A DNA stretch of 64,000 bases from Arion vulgaris (lineage: Eukaryota > Mollusca > Gastropoda > Stylommatophora > Arionidae), in contig CM036753.1 in NCBI GenBank assembly GCA_020796225.1, positions 77,229,941 to 77,293,940 on the forward strand. The letters are read 5' to 3'. Each line of letters starts with the position of its first letter. The stretch's first letter is position 1. A model generated the notes under the pieces. It did no database searches. It was not told where the DNA came from and worked only from the letters and a program-made list of their open reading frames with translations. Position numbers and translations under genes: made by a program. Positions 46,202 to 58,708 of the stretch are shown one piece after another.

Positions 46202-49200
46202 GTAACTGCATAATATATAAGCTGTTTCTTGGCTTATTAAGTTGATGATAATTATGTATTTAAAATAATTAGTAAAATACACTGTCACTTAGTGCAGGAC
46301 AAGTAAGAATGATGCTAATGAAATTTGGAATAATGTTTATAGTTGTTTGGTAGCTTACGCTCTATAATAACCATGTATAAACTACTCTTTGCGATTTATG
46401 ACAAAGAGACCCTTACACTGTATTGTGGTTTACAGCAGCTAAACTACGATATGTTATACATTTCCGCATAGAACATTTCATGTCATTGTGCATGTGTTGG
46501 AGTTTGTCTCCCTGTACCATGACAGTTTCTGAACTATCTATAGATCGTTACCTGTAATTCTTTTGTGTAGAGATAGTCTATAGCGCAGTCCGGCACTGAG
46601 CCGTATTCTCCTGGAATGCATTCGATCTTGAAAAGTAATATACCTCCGCAATCGTCGAGACACATGTTGCCTGTATCTGGTTAGCAACAACTGAGGTCAA
46701 CTTTCGCAGATCTTCGATAAACAAGTCATTTAGTATTTCTACAACGACAGTCTTCGAGAACTGTTCTGTATTTTCTGCTGGGTATGTGCTCCGGGGCAAT
46801 AGATCGCTAAAACATGTGATAGAACATATACTGCTTGTGTTTGACTAACAATGAACCAGACCTGCTTTTGTAGAACCTAGGACCAAACAATATGATGACA
46901 TCGACAGTCCCGGATACTAAGCAAATATTTCTGCGAAAGTGATTCTGGTACGGAATTACCGCCATGGTCATTTTTGGACAAATATCGCAGTTAGAGTTCA
47001 TTTCCATCACGTATTTTTGTTGATACACTGAGATTCGGCAACCACTGATAGGATTTGGCAGTATCAACCGCACTGGCAGCGTCAACCAAAGCCTCATGTA
47101 ACGTAGGACCATTCAGCTCGGTCGAGAGATTGAAAATTCCCTTTGAAGTGTGCTGACTTTTACATATGTTTGATCGTGTCCGCCGGTAGTAATAATTCAA
47201 AGAAAAACTGATCAAGAAAATTCAGTGTCCTACTTCATTCAATGACTATAATGATTACATTAAAAATAATATATATATATATATATAACAACAGAACCAA
47301 CCTTATGTTTCTTGACAAGTTTCATATTGACAACTTAGAAGCACGGTTTGTGGATTATAACCAATTATCACAAACTATCTGGTGTTTTCACAGCAAGTTT
47401 TTATAAATGGAACTGAAAGTTTATTAACTGCTGAGAATGAATTTATGATCAGCATCTAGTATTTACCTTGTTATCAGGATTCCAACTTATTTAAATTGAT
47501 GGATTTGTCTTAGATTAGTCCATTAATTTGATGGTACATTTTGATGGAATATGCTTTTTTGTTTTAGATTATAACTTTGGATTTAAATCTGATTTGGTCT
47601 AATCTACCAGACTTGTCAAGTTTCTTTGTGTAATTTGATATAAACAGTGGCGGCTCGTGACCATTTTCGCTGGTGGGGCCAGACAAATATTTTTAGAAAA
47701 ATCATGGATTTGGGTTGTTATTTTTTAATTTATAAAATAATAAACACACGTTACTCATTATTTTTGGTGGGGCCAGGCCCCACTGGCCCTTAATGACGAA
47801 CCACCTCTGGATATAAATATAATTTGGTATAATCTACCAAACATATCAAGTTTCTTTGTGTAATTGGATATAAATCTATAATAATGTAGTCTAATCTACC
47901 AGCCATGTCAAGTTTCCTTGTATATTTGTTCAGGTGTCTATGTTTGGGATGCTGAAGGAAACAAATACTACGATTTCCTAAGTGCTTACAGTGCACTTAA
48001 TCAGGGACACTGTCATCCAAGAATTGTCAGTGCCTTGAAGAAGCAAGCGGACATTGTGACACTGACTTCACGAGCTTTCTACAATACTTGCCTTGGAGAG
48101 TATGAAGAATACATTACTAAACTCTTTGGCTATGATAAAGTGTTGCCAATGAATACAGGTGGGTCGGAGTTTTTGTTAGAATTTTTTTAAACCAGTATAT
48201 GTTTCACGAGTCTTGCATGCAGTTTCTCCATACCGCATCTCGCTCAATCTCATCCAAGGAACAAAGTTCGATATTTATCGCCATCCTCAGACCATTAGCA
48301 AACAAAGGATACAAGACACTGTGTGAAAGAAATGAAATAATTAGTTATTAATTAGCTGAGGCTTAATGAGTTAGCGGGGTAGGGTGTTCCTATCAAGAAG
48401 TAAAACGATTCAGTACTCCCGATAATCTACGAGACAATGCAAGGCGGAATGTCCGTTTACCCCCTTCCTACCCCTTTTACTTTGTTAACGTGACAAGAAG
48501 TCATGGAAGCGGTGGATGAATGGATTGAGAAAGCAGCTGACATATTGCTATTGATGATCTTCGTTCTATGATGGTAGTCAGATCATGGAAACATATTTAA
48601 ATGTCTTAAGGCATGGAGTTTGTGTGGCCTTTCTAACGTAATTTGATGGTTCACAAAACGACCTAATAAATGCAATGATAGTACTGACTTTTTGTTATGG
48701 TGAATCCGATTTCTTCATTTCATTCAGTGTCTCGTTCCACTTATTGTCGCTCTCTAGAAGTCCCTATGCCAAGCAAGCTGTATACTATATGTCGTGTTCC
48801 ATTCAATTGACAGTTCGGAGATCATTGAAGCAAGTTGGGTTTCAAACTTTGTGTTACAATAATTTTAAGTAGTAGCTGTCGAAGTTTGTAATGTAGATTG
48901 TATAAACACGGACAAGAGCAGCACTAGACTGAAGGCTGATGTGTGATTTTAGAAATGCACATTTTTTGGCGTCGACTGAAGACTTTATTTGACATGTCCC
49001 TTATGTAATGCTTCGGAACTTCACAATAGGGCAGTGGTTTTGCAAAATAGCCTGTTTTGCGTAGCTTGAAGAATTCTGTCAATGTTGTGTTAGGGGGAAT
49101 GGCCAGAAGATCTTGCAAATTATCTTGTTTAAAATAGTTCTGCTGATCGTTTTCGAGAAACTCGTCTTGAGTGATGATCCCACCTCAAAGAAGCTTGTTG

Positions 49201-52200
49201 AAATAAATTCTCGTCATTACAGTTGATGATTCTCAGCATTCCTGCTCAATATACATTTGTGCTGGATTCGCTTTGTTTCGGTTTGGACTAAAATAGAGAT
49301 GCTACTTCCTGTTATCGTAGTCTTGAGATATAAACATTGAGCGTTGAATCCTAATTCAAAACGATAAGATAATACTATCGTAGATTTTACGCAAGGATTT
49401 AATACTTATTTTTTCACGTTTGTTGGCCTACACGTTCTGCCTTAGAAAAACAAAGTTGCAACCATTTCTTGTGACTGTCCTCCCTAGAAGATGTGTAGTA
49501 TGCTAAAAAAAATAATAGGTGCCAGCATAGTTTTACGATACTAATCAAACTAATGTGTAAGTGATTATTAAGCGTCGTTTAAAAATATGAAAAAGAAAAT
49601 ATGACTCCACCATTACCTTGCCAGACATCATTTTTAAGTTGTTCCCTGAATTATGCAATCATTAATTATGAATACCATTTTTGTTGCAGGTGTCGAAGGA
49701 GGTGAAACAGCCTTAAAGTTGACCAGAAAATGGGGCTACAAAGTAAAAAAAATTCCCCAGAACCAAGCTCGAATTATCTTTGCAGAAGGAAACTTCTGGG
49801 GCCGTACACTTGCAGCTGTTTCATCATCTACTGATCCTTCAAGTTATGCAGATTATGGCCCTTTCATGCCTGGGTTTTCAATTGTCCCATATAATGACAT
49901 CAGTGCTCTAGAGGTACGTGAGATTAGAACTTTGGTTAATGAAAATTAGTTTAAGCAGTAAGAAAGTCATAACAAATTGTTAATTTTTTGTATCAAATTG
50001 CGAAAAAGCAAAGAAGATAACTATTGCAATGGGTTGAAGACAAAAATAAGCCAAAGCAATGTTAATGTAAAAAATGGGATGAGGGAGTGCAGGCAGGGAA
50101 CTAAACTTAAAGTATTAAACTTTGTTTCATTGCTGTATTCAGGATTTGAACTTCAGAACAAAAGGCAAGGACTTAGCCCCAGAGACCCCCTTCGTTAAGG
50201 ACAAATTGTCCTAGAACTAATAATAACTAAATAAGTCTACTGCTGATGTCACTACCACAACCAACAGAAGGAATAGGGAAAGCATTGTGTAATAAACATC
50301 TACAATAGAACATGCATAATTCTAATATTAATATTAGCATACTGTAAACTTATACTTCAGTAGTAATACTTTCATAAGCCATCATTGGCAAAACACGTAA
50401 TAAGTGACGAATGTCACAGAACACTACATATAGACTTTGACAAAGATATTACAACGGTTAAAAATGAATGCAAATATGTGACTAAAAACAATATTGACAT
50501 TAATAAGCCATCATTCAAAACTTAACATGGGAAGTATTTTTTTTTTCATCAACAGAAAGAATTCCAGGATCCAAATGTATGCGGTTTTATGTTTGAACCC
50601 ATTCAGGGTGAGGCAGGTGTGTTTGTACCAGATGAGGGTTACTTAAAGAAAATTCGTGAACTTTGTACCAAGTACAATGTACTCATGATTGCTGATGAAG
50701 TGCAAACTGGACTGTGCAGAACTGGACGGTATGCATACTTAATATGTTATAATATGAGATACTGTTACTAATTTGATTCCATAAGGAGAACAAGTTTGCA
50801 CTTATGTTCCCTGTGCCATGCAACGGAGTTTGTACTTTCAGTTTCAGGTTGATGGCTCTCCCAGCAACTGTATTTGATAGTGTAGGTATCCAGAACTTTC
50901 TTTCAATCCCAGAAGAATTTATTTCAATCCTAGAGTCTGGATGTGATAACGGGTGCAATACCACAAGCTGAAAAAAAATCTTATATTCTGGAAGAGACTT
51001 TGCTGTGACTCTTTTACAACTTTGAATGTTTGCTGAAAATTATTCCCATGCAGCAGATGAACATAGGTCTTCAGTTGACTTCACTAGAGTGAAGATTATG
51101 GTGATCTTTGCTTTGTTAATCAGACATGTCTACTTATAGAACTCATGGAAAGATAAAGCAATGTCCTGGCCAGTGTGTTTCTGTGTATACAAAGCATCCC
51201 TGTGCACCTAAAATTTTAGATACAGCAAACTGTACATATTAATATTTGTTTAACCAATTTTTATCCTCTGTACTGTACTCCTAGCAGAACATAAGTGAGC
51301 TATCTCTTCCAGCAGATAATGAGGCGTATGGATTCTGATAGTTGCTGTATCTCTCTAGTTGCACACATTTCTATCGACAGCCTTCCTATTTTTGCTGTAT
51401 ATAATTCGAAATCCCTACAGTTTCAACATTTCATTGAATGCTGCTTTATCACTGAAAAGTTAGTCATTGAACAACTTATCATCAAATAGCTTTGTTCCTG
51501 AGCAGAACTTTACCACCCTAACAGTCTTTCACAATTTCTCTCTCTCATAGGCCAGAAGTCCCGCTTCTGTAGCTGTCATGCTCAAATCATCAGTTAAATG
51601 CTGAATCTATCTTCTCTGTGGTCTTCCTCTTCTCTTTGCCAGGATACCTCCTTCCATAATGCTTGTCTCTAACTCTTTGCATCTCTTTTTATGTGCATTG
51701 GACAACTAGAACAGTTAAATGACAAGTACAAAATGGTACAGAACAAAAGAAAAACCAATAGAGAGTGATAAGTTAAGTTGCAGGAGAAGAATAAGGAATT
51801 ATATACAATCATTTGTCTTCTTCCTTCATAGTTTAAGGGATGCTTGTTACGTTGTGTTGCAGACACATTTTTTAGACCTGATTTGTCTTCGTTCCTTACT
51901 TTATTATTCAGGTTGAAGTGATGCAGCTTGTTTCAGGACCACCACTTGGATACAGTATATGGTCTTGGTCAGCTCTGGTTCGTTGACCCTGACACTTCTC
52001 AACTCTTTCACTCACTTTGTTTTTTATCTCATTATGTAACAACACTTGTATGTATATAGTACTTATGTTTCCCCCAAACCATTGACACTTTCTAATGATG
52101 TGACAATTTGTTCTGTACACTTTAAGATCTATCAGTTATTTTTTTCTGCATCACCATTCACTTTCAAACTTTATGATTACAAATTAGACAGCTTGCTTTA

Positions 52201-55200
52201 GGTCCCTGACATTACTGTACAATATTTCATGAAATGAAACATGGTCAGGTCATAGGTCACTTGATACTTCTTTCTTGATCTTGTACTTGACAGACATGTA
52301 TCAGGCATTCATTCACAGTTATACAAACACATGTGAATACAATCAAACATGTACACAAATTTAAGAGTATATGCATCAAAATCTCTTTACAGACGTCTGG
52401 CTTGTGACCATGAGAATGTGCGTCCTGACCTTGTTATTCTTGGAAAAGCTTTATCAGGAGGCTTATTGCCAGTACGTTAACCTCTTTATTTTATTTTAAT
52501 TAGTTCTGTCATTGGTAACATTTAGAAATAATACTAACTACCTTGTAGTTGTTTGAAATATAACTGCCTTCTTGAAAAGTAGTCAGTAGTGCAAAACTGA
52601 TATTTAAATGCATTTGTTTAGTACAAGAATAATGTCGAGATAATGAACTGAGATACTATAACAAGCAATAGCTGATACAGAAGTAATCTAATTCTTAAAC
52701 ACTTCAAAGATTGAAGGAAAACTGAATTAAAGAGTATAAATACATACTGAATTACAGAGAATAAATACTGAATTACAGAGAATAAATACTGAATTACAGA
52801 GAATAAATACTGAATTACAGAGAATAAATACTGAATTACAGAGAATAAATACTGAATTACAGAGAATAAATACTGAATTACAGAGAATAAATACTGAATT
52901 ACAGAGAATAAATACTGAATTACAGAGAATAAATACTGAATGAAATATAACAGGTAATTTTACTGAAGCAATAAATTAGAAAATTAACAATGATCTTAAT
53001 TCTTCTTCAATGATCAAACCACTTGTGCTCCTTGCTCTTTGACCCGCTCTCTCTCTCTCTCTCTTTTAACCCAGATTGGGGCATAGGCCCTCAACCAACT
53101 CATGCTAAGTCTTCATATCTCTAGCTATCTCTTACAGCTCCCTCCAACTCTTCTTTATATTGTTGATCTCTGCCTCCAAATCTCATCTCCATGTATTTCT
53201 CGGCCTTTCCTTCTTTCGCTGTCCCTACGGGTTCCAGGCAAGTACCCTTCTTGTTATATTCCCCTCGGTTTTCAAAGTGTGTCTTTGACCCACTGCTATG
53301 TAGTATTTATGTTGTTAAATTGAAGAGATGTTTGTGAATTTTATACCCATCCCAAAAGGAGCCAGAATTGGACTGGTTTATCAGTCACTTGAGGGCTATC
53401 TGTGACACCTACTTGTTTTACCAGAATGCACTGATAATTCTGTTACCATTGACCTCTTGTAGGCGGAATATGATCTTGTTCAGCTCTGGTTCCCTGATGT
53501 TGACTTCTACCATTTCATTCACTGTATCTTATATCTCTGGAGAGTATTTGTTGTAGAAAATTAAGAGAACCTTCTTTCCTACAATGAAGTATATTGGGAA
53601 ATGTGTTTGGTTGCACACAGTGGCTGATGTGGTCAACATCATATAAGTTGTATTTACTTCTCAGTATTTTTTTGATACCTAATTAAGTCTGGATTGACCT
53701 GAGAGCCACTACAGTCTGAAAAAAATTTCACCCAAACTAGGAAATTTGGTTCTGAGACCTCACACCTACAAAGCAATGACACTAACTACTATGCTATTGC
53801 AGCTCTATGAAGAATATTTGAGTTTAAACAAAACTTCCTAAGATATCAGCTCACTTATTGAAAGTCCCTCCTTTCTTCCTTTTATTCGCCTGAAATATTG
53901 TCTATATATTCAACGTTGTCTCTTGTATAAACTTCACTGTCTTTTGTAGCTCACATGGAGGTCCAGGTAGTATTCTGTCTAGTGTTGTTTCATTAGGCCA
54001 GTGAGTTTGCCTCAGTATATCATATTCAGGGCAATCTTGAAGTATGTGCTCTGCAGTCTGATGTGTCTGTACCCATGGCTGAAATGCCAATCTTGAATTT
54101 TGCATACATGTGGCTGCGGTGTCCTGTTCTGAGTCGCAGAATGACAATCTGCTCATATTATAGTAGTCGTCCTGTGTTATTGAAAGTAACTGAAGACATT
54201 CAAGAACAGAAGGGAAAGTGTGATTATTTTTATTTGCACTGCATCAACTCATTGACCAAGGATTGAAGAAAGTTAAGAATGATTTGAGAAGAAATGAACA
54301 CAAGAACATAATTCACAGTTATGTAAATATTAATATTAAATGATTCAAACATTGTGTGGAGATATTATACTTTCTAACATTCACTTGATTCCACAATAAC
54401 AGGTCTCTGCTGTGTTGGCTGATGATGACATCATGCTTACCATACGTCCTGGAGAACATGGATCAACTTTTGGTGGCAATCCATTAGCTTGTAAAGTGGC
54501 CATTGAAGCTTTGAGGGTAACTATAGATTTGATCAGTGATAATTATTTTAAAAAATAGTATCTACAAAAATGCAGTGTTATTCATTAGAAAAATTGAAAA
54601 GTAAAATTGCTACTAAATATTTTTCACCATCATCTAAATTACATCGGGGACCCAAGCCTGTGCTATGAAGCTCATGCACTGCAACGGAGATCTTTCTGTG
54701 TAAGAAAGAGATTGGAGCACACATTGTTACTCATTGAAGTGCAATGGTGGTGGTCTAATCAATTAATACAGTGCTAAAAATTTGTTGTACAAGCTTTTGG
54801 CTGAATTTAAGTTGCAAAAGTCAGAAAATAATGTATTTTTAATGAAATAATTTATTGATTCTTGTAACTGTTTGGTGCTAAGTTTTAAGTTTACATAATA
54901 CAACTAAAATAATTAATTACAATGCATTTTTTCATCTTCTCTATGTATGTTGTTTCCATAATTTACTAATTTGTCTATTCATTAGGTCTTAGAAGAAGAA
55001 AAGTTGGCAGAGAATGCAGAAAAAATGGGCATTATTTTACGTAGAGAACTAAACAGACTTCCTAAAGATATTGTTAAAATTGTCCGTGGTAAAGGTCTTC
55101 TGGATGCCATTGTAATTAACACAGGTGAGTAACGTGATACTTTCATCTATTAATTGATTAAGGAAATTTGTACTACTTGTATGTCTTTACCTTTTTCTTA

Positions 55201-56747
55201 TTCACAATCTGATTTAGGATGTTGTGGTTTATTTTTCATGTGCGTATGTACTCTGATATGGGGAACTCAAATTTTCTGTATATATAATATCTTGCTAAGT
55301 ACAATGATGTGTGAAGCATTTTTTTCTAATTTAGTAACACTTTGATACTGTGTTATTTTGTTGATTGCAAAACTTTTCTTTCAGAATCTTGGTGTCTATA
55401 TCAGCTCTTTTTCAGTTTGGCTTTTAGTTTATTGTGTATTTATATCAGTTCTTTTCCAGGCTATAGTGTATCACTCTTTATAACTATAAATAAATAATTG
55501 TCCCAGTGAGTGACTAATTATGTACATAATTTATTTAATAATTATCTTGAGAAAAGACTATAAATTAAGCTCATAAGTAACTTTATAATTTTAACAGTGA
55601 TGTATAATTTTCTCCATCTAATCTTACAGTTGTGCACATAAGTAACTTTATAATTTTCACCATACGTGATTTGATGGGAACAAAATCTCTGTTTACATTT
55701 GTAAATTAATTATTATTTTGTTATTTAGCTACTGTCTCTGAATTATTCTTATTTGTTATGTCTGTGAAAAATTTATAGAAAAAGTGACAGTGCTGTTTTC
55801 TACTGTACTTAACAAACTGTCCTGTATTTATTTATGTTTATTTCATTACACATTTATCATGCCTCTAGACAGCAAAGTTTTATTGGTCACTTCTTGCATA
55901 TATAAATGAAGAAGTGCATATCCTTATTTATTTTAAAAGAGAAATAGTTTATTTTGCTTGCCCTATTAATACCCCAAAAAAACCATATTTCTTAGTTTAT
56001 CATAGCAGAATAACAAAGTCTTCTTCACCTCTAGGGAGGCATAGGTCTGCAACTACGTTTTTCTAAGACCTCCTATCCAAGACCATCTTTTCCAGATCTC
56101 TCCACTCTCTCCCCACTTTCTTGCATTCTGTTTTTAACTCCCGCCTCCAGGTGTTCCTGTATCTTCCCTTACCTCTATAACCCTGGGGAGTCCATCGGAG
56201 TGCCTGTCTCATGATGCTGTCAGAAGGTCTCCTCAGTGTGTGTCCTGTCCATTGCCACCTTCTGCCCCTTATCTCTTGTTCCACCTGTCGTTGTTCCACT
56301 CTATCCCACATTTCCATGTCTGTGGTCCTGTCATACCATCATGGTTGAAGTATCCTGTGCAGAGAATAACAGTCTTCTGATGAATTAACTCTGTAAAGAA
56401 ACAAAATTGTACAAGTCACGTTATTCAATATATAATTTTGCATCAGTTGACTTGCCAAGATTTGAGTGTACACTTTTATACCAACTCATTTCAAGAGTTG
56501 TCCTCTCCTACACATCAACATGTTTTTTTAGATGTTATTTTATTATAATGAAATTGTTTATAATTTATTCCTAATGATTTCAGGACATGATGCCTGGGAT
56601 ATTTGCATGAAAATGCGAGACAACGGTCTGCTTGCTAAGCCTACCCATGGAGACACAATCCGCTTTGCTCCACCACTTGTGATCAACGAAGAGCAAACCT
56701 ATGAGTGTATTGAAATCATCTCAAAAGTTATCCTCTCCCTGAAATGA
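46006..56747 (+). CDS. OAT: ornithine aminotransferase, mitochondrial (8 coding exons)
   Basis: Pyridoxal-phosphate enzyme of the mitochondrial matrix that transfers the delta-amino group of ornithine to 2-oxoglutarate, giving glutamate semialdehyde (pyrroline-5-carboxylate) and glutamate. Joined exons: 46006-46201, 47934-48158, 49690-49913, 50556-50728, 52393-52471, 54403-54516, 54986-55124, 56584-56747. They sum to 1314 nt, 437 residues plus TGA, close to the usual length of about 440. All introns are GT-AG and the frame is continuous. Residues 1-39 have no Asp/Glu and are rich in Lys, Arg and Gln, as in a mitochondrial presequence. Family landmarks: [71 protein letters not shown] with the PLP-ring Asp, and the PLP lysine at residue 291 in ILGKALSGG (52445-52447). 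Also [17 protein letters not shown] and [19 protein letters not shown]. No disabling change. Introns hold repeats only. Confidence 0.96.
47645..47809 (+). mobile_element. hAT-type MITE in OAT intron 1
   Basis: Ends are CAGTGGCGGCTCGTGA and, inverted, CAGAGGTGGTTCGTCA (12 of 16 match), with an inner GTGGGGCC repeat. The 8-bp target duplication GATATAAA is exact at 47637-47644 and 47810-47817. 165 bp, no coding capacity. Terminal CAGNG and 8-bp duplication are typical of hAT elements. Confidence 0.88.
47934..48158 (+). CDS. OAT: OAT coding exon 2
   Basis: Residues 66-140. Acceptor TTGTTCAG, donor ACAG/GTGGGT. Encodes [30 protein letters not shown], and [20 protein letters not shown]. Confidence 0.95.
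48159..49689 (+). other. OAT intron 2
   Basis: 1531 bp, GT-AG. No repeat or frame that I could match elsewhere in the window. Confidence 0.6.
49690..49913 (+). CDS. OAT: OAT coding exon 3
   Basis: Residues 141-215. Acceptor TTGTTGCAG, donor GAG/GTACGT. Encodes the [15 protein letters not shown] helix near the cofactor phosphate, [19 protein letters not shown] and [12 protein letters not shown]. Confidence 0.95.
50556..50728 (+). CDS. OAT: OAT coding exon 4
   Basis: Residues 216-272 plus two bases of codon 273. Acceptor T-rich ...CAACAG, donor GACG/GTATGC. Encodes [19 protein letters not shown] and [14 protein letters not shown], with the Asp that pairs with the PLP pyridine nitrogen in this family. 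Confidence 0.95.
51475..51700 (-). mobile_element. LINE 3' end in OAT intron 4
   Basis: Matches 22105-22300: CTTATCATCAAATAGCTT, GAGCAGAACTTTACCACCCT, CTCTCATAGGCCAGAAGTCC, CTGTGGTCTTCCTCTTCTCT. It is antisense to the OAT gene. Confidence 0.75.
51940..52075 (-). repeat. repeat segment shared with 53440-53560
   Basis: CAGCTCTGGTT...CCCTGA, TTGACTTCTACC/CTGACACTTCTCAAC and TCATTCACT/TTCACTCACT correspond between the two intronic segments, 1.5 kb apart. Probably pieces of one LINE body, but too short to assign. Confidence 0.4.
52393..52471 (+). CDS. OAT: OAT coding exon 5 (PLP lysine)
   Basis: Residues 273-299. Acceptor CTTTACAG, donor CCA/GTACGT. Encodes [20 protein letters not shown]. The lysine codon at 52445-52447 is residue 291, expected to form the internal aldimine. 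Confidence 0.95.
52749..52939 (+). repeat. 21-bp tandem repeat in OAT intron 5
   Basis: Nine near-perfect units of GAATTACAGAGAATAAATAC T. Units are almost identical, so the array is young or homogenised. Confidence 0.95.
53040..53310 (-). mobile_element. LINE 3' end in OAT intron 5
   Basis: Minus strand: [61 protein letters not shown]-terminus of an endonuclease/RT LINE with stops. The 5' flank on the plus strand is a CT run (53048-53065) that may derive from its GA-rich tail. Confidence 0.7.
53610..53815 (-). mobile_element. decayed SINE family E
   Basis: Plus-strand GGCTGATGTGGTCAACATCA, GACCTGAGAGCCACTACAGT, AACTACTATGCTATTGCAGC align with the copy at 5911-6100. Inside OAT intron 5, antisense. 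Confidence 0.65.
53885..54185 (-). mobile_element. 3' end of the second RNase H-type LINE
   Basis: Minus strand: [45 protein letters not shown], stop. The upstream part is frameshifted. Related to 30138-30365 and 60525-60687 but clearly diverged from both. Confidence 0.75.
54403..54516 (+). CDS. OAT: OAT coding exon 6
   Basis: Residues 300-337. Acceptor AATAACAG, donor AGG/GTAACT. Encodes [20 protein letters not shown] and [18 protein letters not shown]. Confidence 0.95.
54618..54740 (+). repeat. single-copy relative of the 61-bp array
   Basis: TTTTTCACCATCATCTAAAT, ATTACATCGGGGACCC, GTGCTATGAAGCTCATGCAC, GTGTAAGAAAGAGATTGGAG line up with the start of 34385-34771. Lies in OAT intron 6. Confidence 0.7.
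54986..55124 (+). CDS. OAT: OAT coding exon 7
   Basis: Residues 338-383 plus one base. Acceptor TTCATTAG, donor ACAG/GTGAGT. Encodes [19 protein letters not shown] and [14 protein letters not shown]. Confidence 0.95.
56010..56330 (-). mobile_element. LINE 3' end in OAT intron 7
   Basis: Minus strand: [77 protein letters not shown], then stop and [10 protein letters not shown]. One of the longest uninterrupted LINE C-terminal frames here (84 codons), antisense to OAT. Confidence 0.82.
56584..56747 (+). CDS. OAT: OAT coding exon 8 and stop
   Basis: Residues 384-437. Acceptor TGATTTCAG. Encodes [34 protein letters not shown] and a C-terminal helix ending VILSLK, stop TGA at 56745-56747. Confidence 0.95.
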
Positions 56748-58416
56748 GCATGCTTTTGGGGGAAGTTTTTGTTTGTTTATTTAGAAACAAGGTTCAGAGG
56801 TATTATTTCATTATGAACTATTCTTTGTAACTTGATTGTATATCAACAACTTTCTCAAGAAGTTAGTGAAAAACAATTGATATTGTAAAAATTAGTAAAA
56901 TATGACAGTAGAATTGTCTATGTAAAATAATGAAGCTGCAGTTCTATAAACATACTACAAAGTGTTTAAAGTTGTTCTTCAAATGAAGAACCACAAATTA
57001 ATATTTTATTCTTTAGGCAACAATATAGGTATGCCATATAGGATTATAAGTTCTAAAGTAGATCATTTAGAAATATTTATTCTATCATAAAACTATCATA
57101 AAACTGTAATTTTGCTCACATTGTAGCATGTATTAGCTGGTTGCTTACAGTAATAGATATAGTTGTATGAAATACTTTTGTTGGTTTTTGTGCATTTTTT
57201 CTCATGCTTCTGGTTTAATTGTTTCATTTTGTTGGCTAAATAGATTTTAAAAGTCAGCATAGCTCAATGGTAGAAAACCGAATACTGTTAATTCTACAGT
57301 CACTGAGTTGAAGATGAATAACCAGGGTGTGATATTTATGACACTGTAGATTCCACAGACACCTAACATAAAATGAGTATGAGACTTTCACATCTGAAAA
57401 TTGTTGCTGGAGTTACTGTGTTAGTGCTCCGTCTCTGACATTGCGTGATGCAGATTCTCTTCAATTTTAATATTTCAATGATAAATAATACAAATGCATA
57501 TTGAAAGATCAACAATATTGGAATCTAAATGTGAATCACATGTACATTGTATTGCAACAAAATGTATTCAGTGTTAGTAGATTTGTAAGTACCTGGAAAT
57601 AATAAAATACTTAGACATAATATTTTAAAATTCCAAAATATCTGAAATTTTGCTTTCAGGTTTCTTTGTTTTCTCTTCAACAAAATATTTTTTTTCAAGT
57701 CACATAATGTAATAATTTTATTTATTGTGTGCAACATTATCTCAGATGCACAGTTTATTGTTTAAATAATGTAACATCAAGTTCAGTCTGCATAGTGTTT
57801 CAAAACTGAGAGATATTTTTTCATCATTTTCCAACTTAACCCATTCGCGCCTTTGAGCTGATATATTCAATTCGGTTCATTTAATCAATCAGAGATTACA
57901 ATGTGGAAATCACAGCTGCTTAATTAGCATGGGTTCACAATATGAACAAAATATATACAATTATGATTCTTTACTATTTTGTTAACATGCAAGAATTCAC
58001 TGACTTACACTCTTAAGTCAATTTATATTATTCCTTGATTGGAATATCTTAGTTACTTACAGAGACTTTCTACCATCCAAAGTGTGATTGTATATATACA
58101 TTTTTTAAGCAAAATGCAACTACAATATATTTTTGATGAACTTTTGTTTGATACCAGCATATCATTTACTGTATCTGATGTTATTGATATGCATCAAATA
58201 TATTTCTATCCCTCATAGGGACAAGTTCATGCCTTTTACCTCTTGATATAGTTTCTGCTTATATTTATATTCTGTAAATGCTTCTTAATCCTTCTGTTAA
58301 TCTCTTATCTATTAATTATTAACAGTTTTTGTGCAGTTTTATTCAATGCCAGAAACTGTCTTCCTGTTAATTTTATTTTGTCTGGTAGTGTCTTCCCACA
58401 ATTTCTTGTCTTGTCT
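56748..58416 (+). other. OAT 3' UTR and downstream AT-rich DNA
   Basis: Begins at the OAT stop. Candidate AATAAA polyadenylation signals are at 57601-57606 and, farther off, 59455-59460; neither can be chosen from sequence alone. Confidence 0.4.
57250..57330 (+). repeat. tRNA-like sequence
   Basis: CAGCATAGCTCAATGGTAGA is an A-box-like tRNA start, and CACTGAGTTGAAGATGAAT is a worn B box. Probably a SINE head; it cannot fold as a tRNA. Confidence 0.45.
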
Positions 58417-58432
58417 AACTTAACGTAAACTT

Positions 58433-58692
58433 ACCATCTTCTTCTTCTTCTTTGTGTTCGTTCTTTACGACCAATTTTAATCAATCTTTGTGATTTGTTT
58501 GATCTTTGCCAAGAACGTGTATACGTTGCACATTGGTTTGGTAGGCCCCTAAACGCATAGACTTCTACACGCTTAGGACACATGCATCCGATTTCAGCCA
58601 AACCTCCTTAGTCGCCTCTTACGACATGCATGGCAGGTAACAGTGGTTCTATTCTTTACACCCCAAATTTGGGCCCGGTAACCACTCGGGCG
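58433..58692 (-). mobile_element. SINE family A, full copy with 16-bp duplication
   Basis: AACTTAACGTAAACTT (58417-58432) and AACTTAACATAAACTT (58693-58708), 15 of 16 matching. The plus strand begins with the CTTCTTCTTCTTC tail and ends with the head GGTAACCACTCGGGC. 260 bp; agrees closely with 24640-24887. Confidence 0.92.
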
Positions 58693-58708
58693 AACTTAAC
58701 ATAAACTT

